Shown piece after piece: positions 25,501-36,830 of a stretch of DNA of 64,000 nucleotides (position 1 is the stretch's first letter; each line of letters opens with the position of its first letter). The notes below the pieces were generated by a model. It was not told where the DNA came from and did not search any database. It was given only the letters and a program-made list of their open reading frames with translations. The stretch covers positions 144,360 through 208,359 of the forward strand of contig JAKCWW010000043.1 in assembly GCA_026260175.1 (NCBI GenBank). Reading direction: 5' to 3'. The position numbers and the translations under genes were made by a program. Source of the stretch: Reticulitermes lucifugus. Its lineage: Eukaryota > Arthropoda > Insecta > Blattodea > Rhinotermitidae.

Positions 25501-28500
25501 CTAAAGATTTAGTTTAAACGCTCTTCACTTAGCTCAATTTTATGGCTTTGGCGAATTAAAATAAATCACTGTACAATACTACACAATTAAATGTAACATA
25601 GGCTTTTTTGAACTCTGCAAATAGCAAAGAAACTGTCCTATTTAACTGCAAACTTTCCTTTAGTATCTGGCGATAGCAGACTTACTGACCATAAGTTAAT
25701 TGCTCTTCCTAAGGGGCCCACTTAATACCGTAAAATTTAGGTATGACAAACTTAAAGATTTTAAAAATCTAATTAGCAAAAATTGAATTTCAAGAAGGGT
25801 CTGGATATATTGGGCATAGCAGATTAGATAAAATTAATATCGAATGGGCCTCTATGCAAACGGACCTACGAAGCATGCCACAAGCGAATTACAAAACCAA
25901 GACTTTCGTGTTATTGTTTCTACCTTGTTCGTATAAATGCTGCGTATCGTAATAATAAGTGATGAAATCATATCGTTATATTATCTTATCTGTTCTGTTG
26001 GCTTCTGCCATATTTATGTTCTTTGCAACACTGTTTCGTGTAGGCTATATTACATTTTTCTTCTCTTCTCAGTGTCAAAGACCATAGTAATAAATTAAAG
26101 TGTCGAAAACCGTTGTTATAGTGAAGTCGTTCTCGGTCGACGCAGTTATCAGACAAATTAGGAATTCAAGCATCTAACTGTCGCGTGGCGTGTTCAGCTT
26201 TCTGACAGCCTGAAAATGACACAATCTCTATTCTATTGCCTCATGAATTTGACAGTTGACAGTTGGGAAAATTGATTTTTGTATTGTTGCTTTTGAACTT
26301 TAAATTATGGTCGAGGAAACTCATATATGTTTGTCAGTTTGACTGATTCCCACCCCCGGAAGTGGGGAACGGTTTTATGCCATACGTAATTCAACAATGA
26401 GCTTTTTCAAATGGTGACACTGCGTGGCCTAGTTACTCTTGAAGACTCGTCCGAGGCATCGTCATTACCAATAAAGTTTTCCACAGTTGTCTATCCACTG
26501 TTCGGAGCTTGCAGTAGTGGTTCTGCCAACCTCATTCAAATTCATACCAATTGTTTCACTTTACTTTTCACAAGAATGAATGATAATGGCCAGAGGTTTA
26601 TTCTCTACTAATATGGCTCCAGTTTATGCTTCTAGCGACAGTAACGAATCTCCAGAACAGAACATTCTTTTCGGGTTTTCCCTTCGTTCAGAACAAGTAG
26701 TCCCATAGGTAGGAGTTGTGGTAGGTTTGTCTTTGTATGTCTTCCGTTCGGGCTCTTGTTTTGAAGCTGATATATTTGGTCTACTTCGAAAATGTCTGTG
26801 CCATCTTTCACACTTATTTTTGGATGCGTTAGCCCCTGTTAGCTACGCAACACACATCTTCAGTGGTTGCAGGAACCTTGCCTCGCCCAGTTCCCTTTTT
26901 GAAGGCCTAAGTTAAAATTATTATTTAAGATATCAATGTAGAATGTTGGCACCTAAATGGCTGTTATGTTAACGTATTCTACTGTACCCAGTTCTTCAAT
27001 TATTACGAAAAAATACGTTTGTGTCGGAACTGTTTTTTTGATCGAGTACTAAAATGAATCAGGTCCGTAAGTTATTATAATTTTATATTCTAGACGTTAT
27101 TTGCCATATTTTGACTCCCTGCGGCCTAAACATGTAGCAGTATCTGAACAAAGTCTAAAATTATGTTTATATATGTATGTACGTATATTTGTATATATAT
27201 TTGCACTGACGATAATCCTTTAATAATTTCAGTTCTACATATTTACCTCAGAGTAACACTGTACAGCCTAGGCGTGACACAGATTTATGTAAACTGAATA
27301 TTTTTCTTAGATTTTATAAATCAATTAAACACCTTGTATCTTTTAAATTGTAAAAAATCAAGACATAAATAAATTTTTTTTGTTTTTCAAGTGTTCTTTA
27401 CCTGGAAGCACATTCATGAAAATCCATACAGGAAAGATAATTGCTAAACGCAAAATGGGTAGCGTGCCACCTCTAAACGTACACATACTTTTTACAAATA
27501 TTTCTGCACAGGCTTAAATTCTCAGTGGGTCTATTGACCTTTCTCCTCTGTTACATTAGATGTGATTTCCTTGTGTCAAAATTGGCTCCAGCAAGAAACT
27601 GATCTTGCACTTCCGTATAACTGTACGACTTGACACCGCAAGTGTAAAATGACCTTGAGCCAGGGGCATGTTATCATAACAGCCTATTTTAAGTGTTAAA
27701 CTTCGGGCTGTTGCTGCTATGTTTCTAATTTACAGGATCGTTATTTCTATCTTCAAAAAGCATATTTTGCACTTTAATGGAGTATTAATTTTCCTGCCTC
27801 TATTATTGAAATTACAGGTATCTTATGATTGTGAAATTTTAATCGTGGTTTTAAAATGTGCATATTTAGATTGAGTTTACGGGAAGGTTCTCGTAAAATA
27901 TTCTACGGGTTTGTCTGAGTCTCTCACTTTGCTGGCTCTTTCAGGTTAGTAAAGCAGCAGGTTGTCCACAAAATTCCGTCTAGCTCCGAGGTTAAGAATA
28001 AATGCAGTTATGTGTGCATGCCTCTTTGGCGTGTTTAGGGTCAATTTTAGCTTTCTATGAATTACTTTGTAAGGCCGGAGAATTATCACTAAACGTAGAA
28101 TATCTTGGGTTATAGCAAATATCACATGCAGCTCAGTATATGTACGCTGTTTCATGAAGATTTGCTAAGCGACAAAGACTGCCGTTGCGTGTTATTTTTC
28201 GTATCATACTGTCGGTGCCATGCTGTTTCCGTGTCACAAATTAAATACTGCCTTGGCGTGACCAGGAAGTTTACAAACGACACTAATGAAAGGCCACATA
28301 CATCTTAATGTACGACGTGTAGGAATTTATGTGAGTGGAATTCAGTGTATTGCGTGGATAAATAATTAATTAATTTAAGGAATGCTAAAACTAATAAAGC
28401 AGCATTTCATTCTTATGCCCGGAAGTTTTCTTACCAAGCATGCCGAAGCAATTACATTTTTCATTTATGAGCAAACATCACAAACACGAGCCAGATATAT

Positions 28501-29417
28501 TTGTGGCCTTGAAGATAATTATTTTATTCCATGTACGAAAATGTACTTCAGGCGACATCTCTTGTTTTTTCAAGGTACGTAATTATTGTTATACACTAAA
28601 GTAATTTTGCCGGTGGTAAATCGGTTAAAATATGGAGCTTCTTCTAATTCCGAGATCGCGAATATATGGAACATTAATTTTATGACCCCGTAGATAATGC
28701 ATATGGAAGGGAATTAATCCTGCCTAAACCAAGAAATGAAAATCACCCATAAAGATTATAACCATTCAATGACTGACCTATTTATACTTAAAGTTGTAAG
28801 GAAACTTTCCCTTTTCCTACAAAAATAAGTGTGACACATAGGCCTTCACACTTTTTCCCTGAAATTCTGAAATATTTTAAAGCTTTTACTTTAAACGCGG
28901 CTGATTGCCTACGTCTGCTTTGTAAAGAAGTAATGTTTATAAACATACATTATGCTTTTATTGTAATGTTTGATTTAGTATTGAAATAGGATTGACATGA
29001 AGAAGAGTTTAGTGTCTCGAAGTCGTACAGTGCTGCGTTGTATAGAAGTGCAGAACAAATGGCACATTCTTGTAGCTGCAAAACATTGGACTCGGAGAAA
29101 TCGGATTTATAGAGAACGAACACGTCATGTCTATAAGAATGAAGTACGAGAAGAGTGTGCTTTCAAGCTGAAAAAAAAGTCTTTACGAAAGAGATAGATC
29201 ATGGCAGAAAGGAAAAGCGACAAGGAGATCGGAAGGTTGCTATTAGGAATAAGAAACGTGCCAGCCCTCTGCTTTCCATACAGCCACGAACTGATATTCA
29301 ACCTGCTGTAGACAACCACTTTACTTCGCAGGTCACGTGATTTTTCTGTCCTTTAGACGCAACTCCACATCTAAACTGAGGTCCAAGCATCAAGGTAATG
29401 ACTGGGCTTTAACGGAA
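22531..29417. other. Long non-coding stretch
   Basis: Nearly 7 kb with no gene I can support. The CATTCA-rich stretch (24730-24990) is the only structured part. 25600-25980 has faint retroelement-like words (LTDHKLIALP in one frame) that are too weak to call. Frames at 26411-26915 and 28105-28582 are unrecognised. Confidence 0.5.
24730..24990. repeat. Diverged CATTCA/CACTCA-rich low-complexity stretch
   Basis: Words such as TCATTCAATGACTC, TCAATCATTCA, GGCTCACTCCATTAC and GACTCACTCATTG recur irregularly. This suggests a decayed short tandem array of TCATTCA/CTCACTCA type. The period is not clear. Confidence 0.4.
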
Positions 29418-29471
29418 ACAGAACTACACTGATATGATCTGCCAACAGAACTACACTGATATGATCTGCCA
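29418..29471. repeat. Exact 27-bp tandem duplication
   Basis: 29418-29444 and 29445-29471 are identical (ACAGAACTACACTGATATGA then TCTGCCA). Perfect identity in an otherwise decayed region points to a recent event. Confidence 0.95.
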
Positions 29472-29653
29472 ACCTTTGATATTGCAGGCAAGAAGAAAGT
29501 ACCAAATCCAGTACTAAACTTAGAGTAAAGACACGTAAATTGTGATACTAGAAGTGAATGGCTTACGCAAGGAAGCGTATCATGCCATACTTTTATTTAT
29601 TTCAAGTAACTATACGTAGTAATTAGGCCTGTATTACATCGGTTAATTTTGTA

Positions 29654-30040
29654 CTAGGGTAAGTTAAAAAAGAGCCTCCATACATTTTTCAGGCGAATGG
29701 AGGAAAATGGAGAAAAGTAAAGCATACGGTTATGTTTGGATACCAGTCCTTTATTTCACACATAGTCACTAAACTTGTTCAGTTACTTGTCGTAGCTTAC
29801 GATGAGATTTTCCAAGCTTTGGCGGTAGAGGAGTCGTCCTGTTCTTGAAGCCATTTCTGGACTTCGACCTGACGGTGTCGTAAGATGCAAATCGCCAACA
29901 TCAGAGAATTTTTTTCAGTTTGTTGAACACTTGATTGTCCGAGGGGACAAAGTTGGGGCTGTATGGTGGGTGCGGTAAACGACCATGTGTCCAGCAGGGT
30001 ACAGCTTGTGCGAGTAGTATGCCGCCTATCATTATCATGC
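29654..30040 (-). mobile_element. 3' part of a mariner element (transposase C-terminus and terminal repeat)
   Basis: The minus strand encodes HDNDRRHTTRT, with the second catalytic Asp. After a one-base frame change it encodes PHPPYSPNFVPSD, with the third Asp of a mariner D,D34D triad. VEVQKWLQEQD and FSDYV follow near the end. The 3' edge at 29652-29675 (TA then CTAGGGTAAGTTAAAAAAG) resembles a mariner terminal inverted repeat with its TA target. The 5' half, including the first Asp, is missing; a 28-bp minisatellite begins where it should continue. The element is inactive. Confidence 0.8.
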
Positions 30041-30044
30041 AGTG

Positions 30045-30610
30045 TATCACCTCCCAGCTAATTCGTCAATATATCAAAATTCCCAGCCGATTTACCATCA
30101 TCACACCCAAGATATTCATCAATATAACATCACACCAGTCAATTCACCAATGCATCACCACCCCAGGTGTTTCGTCACTGTAACACTACTCCATAAAATT
30201 AACCAGCATAACAACGCCCCTGCTTGTTCAACACACCATCAGCCTAAGTGGTTTTCCCGAATATCACCACACCAGATGATTCACCAGTACGTCACCACCC
30301 CAGCCACTTTATCACCATATCACCCACGTTGCTATTTCATCAGTATATCTCCAACCCAGCAGATTCACTAGTGTATCACCACTCCGAACCAATTCAGCAG
30401 TAAATCACGACACCAGCCGATTCATCACCGTATCACCATCTGCTGCCAATTCACCAGTATATCACCACTCCCATCCCATTCACCAGTATTTTTCGATTCC
30501 AGTCGATTAACTACCATGCCACCACTTCCATCCGATTCACCACTACAGCACAATCCGAAAGTTTCACCACTATGTCCCCACAGCGAGTCGATTTACCTGT
30601 AAATCCTACT
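30045..30610. repeat. Strongly diverged minisatellite, unit about 28 bp
   Basis: About 20 tandem variants of CCAGCCGATTCACCAGTATA plus TCACCAC. ATTCACCAGTA and TATCACCAC blocks recur every 26-30 bp from 30045 to 30610. It directly abuts the truncated end of the mariner at 29654-30040. The translated 82- and 109-codon frames here are repeat artefacts. Confidence 0.85.
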
Positions 30611-31449
30611 CACCATTCATAATCTTCTTTCCTCACCGTTCGATGTTATTTAACCTGTGTTGAAACGACCCCTTTAAGTAGCGGGATAACACTCAAAGTA
30701 CTTGGTCACGTCAAATGAGCCATTTTCCGATATGCAATTCCCGTCGTCCTGTAGTCGAATGATAGGACCTGTGGACACAATTGATTGCGCCTTTAGTAAT
30801 GTGATTCAAATATTGTACCTTGGTCATGGAATGCTACAACAATGTATATGTTTTAATGGTTCTACACAGTGACGTCTGTAGGCAACAATAAATCGTCCCC
30901 AACTTGTACAGAACACTTGAATGCTATTCTTACTTCTCTAAACACATTTGTGACATGAAATCTGCTGCCAGGTGATGGTTTTAATCGTATCACAGCAATG
31001 ATTTTGCTGAAAAAAGAAAAGTACAGTGGTATGGCTTTATTTTCCGATTGCAATGTTGTTATTGCGAAGATTTCACTAGTCTGATATTCACTAATTTTTG
31101 ACACAAGTACTTATTTCAGATGAAAATCGAATTTCCCACGTAACTGTCAGCTCTTTCTCCCCTAGCACTGATATGGGATTCAATTCAGTTAGCTAGTAAA
31201 AGATGAATTTAAAAGGCTTGAAAAGACTCTGAATGAAATTAGTGACAGAATGAATTCAGTATCTGTTTGAATAGATATCAATATTTTCGAAAGGGTTTTA
31301 ACAATGCTCATTTTGTGGCTCAAAGGCCCTGTTATTTTCAACAGAAATAATCTTAACTGTAGTTAAAATTCATGTACAAACTATTGAAATATATGCAGTG
31401 TTTATTAGGAAGTTAACAATCCTCAATTAATTATCAACTTTTATGTGAC
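30611..31449. other. Non-coding stretch
   Basis: Unremarkable AT-rich sequence between the minisatellite and a LINE relic. The 80-codon minus frame at 30862-31104 is unrecognised. Confidence 0.5.
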
Positions 31450-32160
31450 TCGACAAATTTATTAGTGAGCCAGACGACTCCATTGCAGAACTTCCTTCCA
31501 AATTCCTGTAAGCCCCATTTTCGTATTGTTCTTTCATCCAGGTATATTTTCTACAAATATGTCATCCATCCTGTTCTTCTAAAAATAATTTTTTTACGAC
31601 TTTTCTTCGATATATATGCGCTACATACTCCACCCATCTCATCATTCTTGATTTAATAAATGTTATTTGGTAAAGAACACAAGTTTTGAAGTTTCTTCTC
31701 GTAAAATTTCTTGCAGCTTCCTGCCACTTGAATCCTCTCAGGTCCAAATATTTTCATGAGGACCCTGTACTCAAATACCCTTAATCAATATACTTCCCTA
31801 ATTGTAAGGACTGGTTTTACACTCATATAAAACTGCGGGTATTTTTATAGATCTCTATTCTTAAATTTTACGACTTTATACAGCAGATGTAAAAACAATT
31901 ATGGTTTGAATGGCAGCTACAATTTCTTGAATTTGAGTTCTCTTTGCCTCTCCAAGAATGCAAGCAATATTAGTTTTTTTACCATTGTTCCTAAGTATTT
32001 GAACTTTGCTACATCTTCTGAGAACTTTTAGATAACATCGTATTAAAATTTTGTTCTGCATTCTGATCAAAAAAAGTTAATGTATTCTTGGTTTCCTTTG
32101 TGGCTACTTCTATACCAGTCTCCTTATTAATTGCGCTTCTGTGAGTTTTCCCTACAAACA
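31450..32160 (-). mobile_element. LINE relic, RT C-terminus and connector (family A)
   Basis: On the minus strand, in order and across frames: ETGIEVATKETKNTLTFF, then CSKVQILRNNGKK. Next comes a Y-VLTIREVY block with LRVFEYRVLMKIFGPER, then FTRRNFKTCVLYQITF. The last block is IKSRMMRWVEYVAHI. They match successive blocks of the family A ORF2 from the end of RT to the IKSRRMRWAGHVARM motif. It is the longest continuous family A piece here. Confidence 0.75.
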
Positions 32161-32789
32161 TCTACCAACATAACATTTCGTTTTTCTGAATGCACTAGTA
32201 TCTTTTTCACCTCAGCACGTAGGAATATTCTGTGTCGTATTGGTGATGGTAGAAATTCGAAAGACTCAAAAGATGCTATTGAGCAGAATTAGCTGTGACA
32301 CGTTTTAATGGAACGGGCAGTTTTGTGAAAACTCAGTTAAGAGGCATTACTCAGACATGAATCATCACAAGTTTTAAACAATGTCTTCTCCCGTATACAA
32401 ACACAGAATTGCGTACAATATTTCATTGAGAAAGTTTCACAAATAACCAGATAATTATTATAATAGTCTTTGTAGGAATATGTTTTGGGTAGGAAGAGCT
32501 TGGCTCAAATTCTGCTACAATGGCTGGCTTATATGCTGGCAGTAATAGAAATGTGGAGCTTATATGAATAGGACTAACTTGGAGACTGTTGCTCCTGTAA
32601 CCTTAACACATTCAGTGCTTCTCACGATTTATCTTGTTCAGAATTACTGATGTATAATTACTTCGTGTTTTAGAGGCTTAGGTAGGTAAACATGTGTCAT
32701 GATTAAGGCTAATTTCTGGCCTTGAAGAATGAGATTATACGGTACCACGGGAAGAAATATAACAGAATATTTCTCTACAAGACCAGGAA

Positions 32790-33065
32790 AGAAAGGGATA
32801 AAAGACACACATATTATTCAACAGTATTGCTGTCCCATCTAACTAGTCCCATCTGAAAAATTAACAACAAACAAGCTAAATCAATTGTGAAAAGGCAAGC
32901 ATATTACGCCCCGGTTCCATCTCACTAGCCTTCTAACCAAAAAACCACAAGAACTCCAATTAAAATGTTAAGAGACCCTCATATTTTCTACAGTTTTACC
33001 GGTTCATCTAACTAGTCAACTAACTGACAAACCACCAACACACTAGCTAACTACGTAACTGTGAT
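32790..33065. repeat. Three diverged tandem copies of an ~85-bp unit
   Basis: CATCTAACTAG-type anchors end at 32846, 32928 and 33015 (spacing 82 and 87). Each is preceded by an ATATT-rich stretch and CAGTxTTxCxG, and followed by CAAAC/CCAA-rich sequence and GCTAA. The first and third copies also share a TAACTGTGA-like end. Confidence 0.6.
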
Positions 33066-33928
33066 TTCAGGTTTTCAGGGCGGCGAAAGTCACGTTTGAG
33101 TATGCAATTTTGAAGGTATTTGATTTCCTGACAGTGAAATTATGCAAGCCATGAATACGTAATAACAGTAGACATCTTCATTACTGTCATGTCTTGTGGC
33201 ACCGAGCAGTATTTTATGTGGGTATCAGCTTTTCAGAGGAAAGTGCTCTCTCTTGCCTCATGTCAGTACTTTTCTCTGAAGTATATGTACTCAGTAGACT
33301 GTAGAGTGTCATAAACCGAACGACAATTTTGTGAAAGCAGCCGAATCGCTCAGTTCTTTGAGAAGATCATAATTGTGCAAACATATAAGGAATCACCTAT
33401 ACTCAAGAAGACAAACATAACACAGAAATGTATTCAAACCTTTCCATCATTACACGTAAAGCTTTGCTAGTGTAATTCAATTTGTACATTCACATTTATT
33501 TTAAGTTCTGTTTTACATTTACGCCTGCATCATATTTCGTTATATGTTTTCGTTCCGATGCATATACCAACATTCAACATCCCCATAAGACGTAAAGTAA
33601 GAATGTGTCATTTAAAATGTGTAGCGAAAGAAATTGATTTCTATGTAGTTAATATCGTTTGGCGTGAATGGTGATTATTTGTACTGAGAGAGGCACGGAA
33701 TTGGATGAGTAATGTGGCACTGCGCACCGTTCTCTGAATGAGTGCCTTGTTTGATTTATTTCATTCATCATATTTGTCTTCCTCTTTGGAAGCTGTTCAT
33801 TCACAGCACTTTGACGAGGATCGCGCCGTGAGAAAGAAGTGCTGTCAACGTGAAGACTCTTGTTTGAAACTGTTAATGGCCAAGAACGCTTGTATGTTCT
33901 CCCACACATCAGTTTTAGGCGGGTGAAG

Positions 33929-34019
33929 ATGGTGTCAGGAAAGTACGACGATATGTACGGTCTGAACGGATGCTCGGTATTACACGAGATGCTTCAGAGG
34001 ATATCCGGAAGAAGTGCCA
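33929..34019 (+). CDS. Candidate short first coding exon, unrecognised protein (low confidence)
   Basis: An ATG in a strong context (AAG before, G after) opens a frame of 30 complete codons beginning MVSGKYDDMYGLNG. The frame reaches a consensus-like donor, A|GTAAGC, at 34020. Without splicing it stops at a TGA at 34028. The frame is also open upstream of the ATG for about 25 codons to a TGA near 33851. I do not recognise the peptide. It lies 8.3 kb upstream of the PDZ exon on the same strand and could be an alternative first exon of that gene or of an unrelated transcript. It cannot splice in frame into the exon at 42306 without crossing the TGA at 42297. It could equally be chance. Confidence 0.2.
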
Positions 34020-34713
34020 GTAAGCACTGACTGTGGTTCCCCGGATCTAACCCATTGTTGCCGCAAGATGTTGTTAGAAATTAACATTCACTCGATAAAA
34101 ATAACTGAATTTGTTGATTTATTGACATCGTGGCTGGCACATGAATTACACCACGTGTCTGTTGGTGCGATCGATGTGTATGTAATTTATCATTCATTCA
34201 CTTTTTAATTCAGAGATTTTAAGTGAGTATCGTACGCCACGTAATCTTTGGATTACGTGTCGTACTGGGTGTGTCTGGCAGATTGAGATCAGTTGCTGGA
34301 TCTTGTAAACACGGTAATACGTTCAAAGGGTGCGTAAAGAACGGACAGTTTTTTGGCTAGCTGAGCGACGTTTTGCTTTCCACAGACATTGCTCCATGGA
34401 GATAGTGTCGGTCTCCGATGTCTGTTATTACGTTAAGATAATGTGTGTTATTGGTGTTTGTTTAGCTATAGTAGCGTGTTAGTCTGCCGTGTTTCTTAAT
34501 AGTGGAGGATCAAAGACGAAGGCTTCGGATTGTTCAAAGGCAAGCTAAGGACTTAGTGTTTGTTGGCACTCAGATGTTTCAAGCGAGGGTTGCAGGAGTG
34601 CGGGCTTGTGCAGGTGTTGTTAGGTCGGAAGAACTAATGTTTTGCAGCATTGAAATGCACTAATCAATTTAAAAGGTGACTCTATTTACAAAACACTTGT
34701 AGTTGCAAGATTT

Positions 34714-34905
34714 GTGGTTTTCACGGCGGTGTTAATAATGATTCAAGTCTGCTGGGATGTTACACAGTGTCGACTGGGAAATAGCTGCACACGTTTGGAA
34801 GGACCATACTGCCTTCATGCTCAGGATCTAGCAGTCCATAAAGACTTGGACTGTTTTGATCTTCAGTCACTACAGACAAGTACAGGCACGTTTCTCAAGT
34901 GAGGT
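34714..34905 (+). repeat. Dispersed repeat with 'WDVTxC' signature
   Basis: Plus-strand translation FTAVLIMIQVCWDVTQCRLG, then RLEGPYCLHAQDLAV, matches the conceptual peptide FWDVTPCSLV...F.G..CLHLQG. I know that peptide as a very abundant relic in cockroach and termite assemblies. The element class is uncertain. Confidence 0.6.
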
Positions 34906-34965
34906 CACGACAGCTTCCTTGTGACATTTATTCATTAATCATCCTGCTAGTGACCCACGCAAAAG

Positions 34966-34981
34966 ACACACACACACACAT
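34966..34981. repeat. CA microsatellite
   Basis: A short run of eight CA units. Confidence 0.9.
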
Positions 34982-35216
34982 AGCCGGAGCTACTGGCAGC
35001 ACTGTTAGTAGGCCATAAATAAGTAAGGAAATTAATGAAGAATAAATAGACTTGTGCGTACATCAAGACCAATAATTTACGCAAAGCATGAATGAGTGCT
35101 CTTGAGATTGCGTGTACTGTATTGGAGTAAACATGTTCATTCCTGCTACCAGAAACCAGCCAGAGCCAGGAGCTGGATTTACATGTTGTCCAGTCATAAC
35201 AGCAGCAGGAGGTTAA

Positions 35217-35600
35217 TTGAATGGATATTCCTCTCGCTTACATTACCACACTGACCCCGAATTGTTTACGTCAAGCCGCTATGAAATACGGCCGTGTGCT
35301 GTTAAACTGCGCCGCTATTGGACGGAGCGTCGCGACGGGGCTTGGCGGATCAATAACCACGCCCACGTCCGTGTCATCCAAACTGCTAAAATTTACGGAA
35401 TTATGTCGTAAAGAGTGCCATGAGATGCTCACCTATGGATACCCTTCTTCAGTCAGGAGCCAGTTGCTACAGAGACATACTCGTACACAGACACATCTAC
35501 CTCTAGGCAACATCGCTCTCCACTCTAATTCAGTGGACTTCAACTGCACATTTTCTGCTGCCATGACATTTCTCCAATAACGAACTCTAATCCCATTGTG
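35217..35600 (+). other. CpG-rich block with a 119-codon open frame, unrecognised
   Basis: ATG at 35221 opens a frame to a TAA at 35578, with AAMKYGRVLLNCAAIGRS and FTELCRKECHEM among its residues. CpG is dense in the first half. No domain is recognised. The adjoining (ACGG)n at 35601 suggests a repeat-derived block rather than a host gene. Confidence 0.3.
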
Positions 35601-35627
35601 ACGGACGGACGGACGGACGGACGGACG
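35601..35627. repeat. (ACGG)n microsatellite
   Basis: About six and a half perfect ACGG units, at the end of a CpG-rich block (35220-35600). Confidence 0.95.
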
Positions 35628-35813
35628 TGTATATAGTGAAGATTCGATGCGCCGCAGATTATATGTTTGAAGCAACAAAATTGTGTTAGTTGTATGATAA
35701 ATTTGTTATTATATGGCATCATTCTTAATATCGTAAAGAAGTTTATGTTATTTGTACCGTACATTTTTTTGATTACATAAAATCGTGATCCGACAAATGT
35801 ACACTCTTTATTA

Positions 35814-35820
35814 NNNNNNN
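35814..35820. other. Assembly gap (7 N)
   Basis: Seven undetermined bases, next to a repeat edge carrying the CTGANGA/GAAAC motif. A short odd-length gap is typical of gap filling or polishing at repeats. Confidence 0.95.
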
Positions 35821-35848
35821 TTTAATACAGTCTATATTAAAAATAGTC

Positions 35849-35884
35849 CAACATGTTTCGAACTATGTTACAGTTCATCTTCAG
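35849..35884 (-). repeat. CTGANGA-stem-GAAAC motif in a repeat edge
   Basis: On the minus strand CTGAAGA is followed by T, a 5-bp stem (GAACT/AGTTC) with a 7-base loop, then GAAAC and ATGTTGG. It shares the plan of the arms of the foldback element at 39382, but with a different stem sequence. It starts 29 bases after the assembly gap. Confidence 0.5.
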
Positions 35885-36079
35885 GGACTCATTTGTTTAT
35901 TACACCAAATATATATGTATGGTACTCATTAAAATATATAAATTAAGTAGATAAAATGCCGTTAACTGCGTTGAGGTTTTGGACACTGCATCAGCTACTT
36001 CGTGTTCACCATTTGTTTGTTATTGGTGTACACCGTCAAGAAGGTTACACCGAAATTGATATTTGAATTTCTGAAGTCG

Positions 36080-36130
36080 GCGACTGTCGTCTGGGATGTG
36101 ACACCGTGTACCTAGTAAAAGAGCACTGAC
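36080..36130 (+). repeat. Fragment of the 'WDVTPC' dispersed repeat
   Basis: TGTCGTCTGGGATGTGACAC then CGTG translates as VVWDVTPC. Only this core is recognisable. Confidence 0.45.
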
Positions 36131-36427
36131 TTTTAGACTATCTGCTGATTATGACGGAGGCAGCAACACTTCCATCTGTCACATCCTAAACGACAGCAGT
36201 CTTCATGGCTTACAGCCTACGTTGCCTTCTAGCTGAGTTGCTGGAATTTTAGTTCATGTAGCAGAATATTATTGGGAAAATGAAGCCACATATATTGTAG
36301 TGTGCCGAGTAGATAAGTAGGTGAGAATACGTTAGGCCTACTTATGTGAAATAACGGAGGTAAGCTGTCACACTGTTCTTCTGGAGGAACATGAAAATTT
36401 AAGTTTTCCATCTGTTGTGTTTAATAT

Positions 36428-36830
36428 TTAGCTTTCCCTCTTACTCTTTTTCTCTTTCAACTTTAATTCCTTCATTCTTTCTTCTTTCCGTTTTTTCCCT
36501 GCACATAATCATATTCACCATTATCATTTCATCATATTTCCTCCTTTGACTCTTCATCTGTGTGCTTTCATACTTGCCTTTCCCTTATATTCTTACTCGT
36601 GAATGGACTTCTCCTTTCATCTTCTCATATTTCTCTTCTTCTCATTCTCACTTTTAATTTTTCTGATACTTTTTCTGCTTCGTCTCCTTTATAATTCATT
36701 ATTTTACTCTTTTGTATATTCTTTCTCCTTTTTCTCTTTCTGCGTCATAGTTTTCTTCACCACCTTTCCCCAATCTGTCCTCCGCTAATCCCCTTTCGTT
36801 CTTCTATTTTTATTCTCCGTGTTATTAGTA
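36428..36830 (+). repeat. Polypyrimidine-rich low-complexity tract
   Basis: About 400 bp of CTT/TTC-rich sequence on the plus strand, not a simple repeat. It gives spurious Phe/Ser/Leu-rich frames such as 36603-36788. Confidence 0.85.

Larger units (their letters stand above)
33066..35216. other. Stretch holding the candidate short exon and a dispersed repeat
   Basis: Apart from 33929-34019, the repeat at 34714 and the CA run at 34966, only opposed chance frames (33649-33926) are seen. 34200-34650 is GT-rich and featureless. Confidence 0.5.

Noticed and set aside
25600-25980. A LINE endonuclease/RT relic
   Set aside because: Only one short word (LTDHKLIALP) looks right, and no ordered series of blocks follows.
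30042-30371. A His/Ile/Pro-rich repeat protein
   Set aside because: The frame is a by-product of the 28-bp tandem array; unit lengths vary out of frame.
36603-36788. A hydrophobic Phe/Leu-rich membrane peptide
   Set aside because: It is the translation of a polypyrimidine low-complexity tract.
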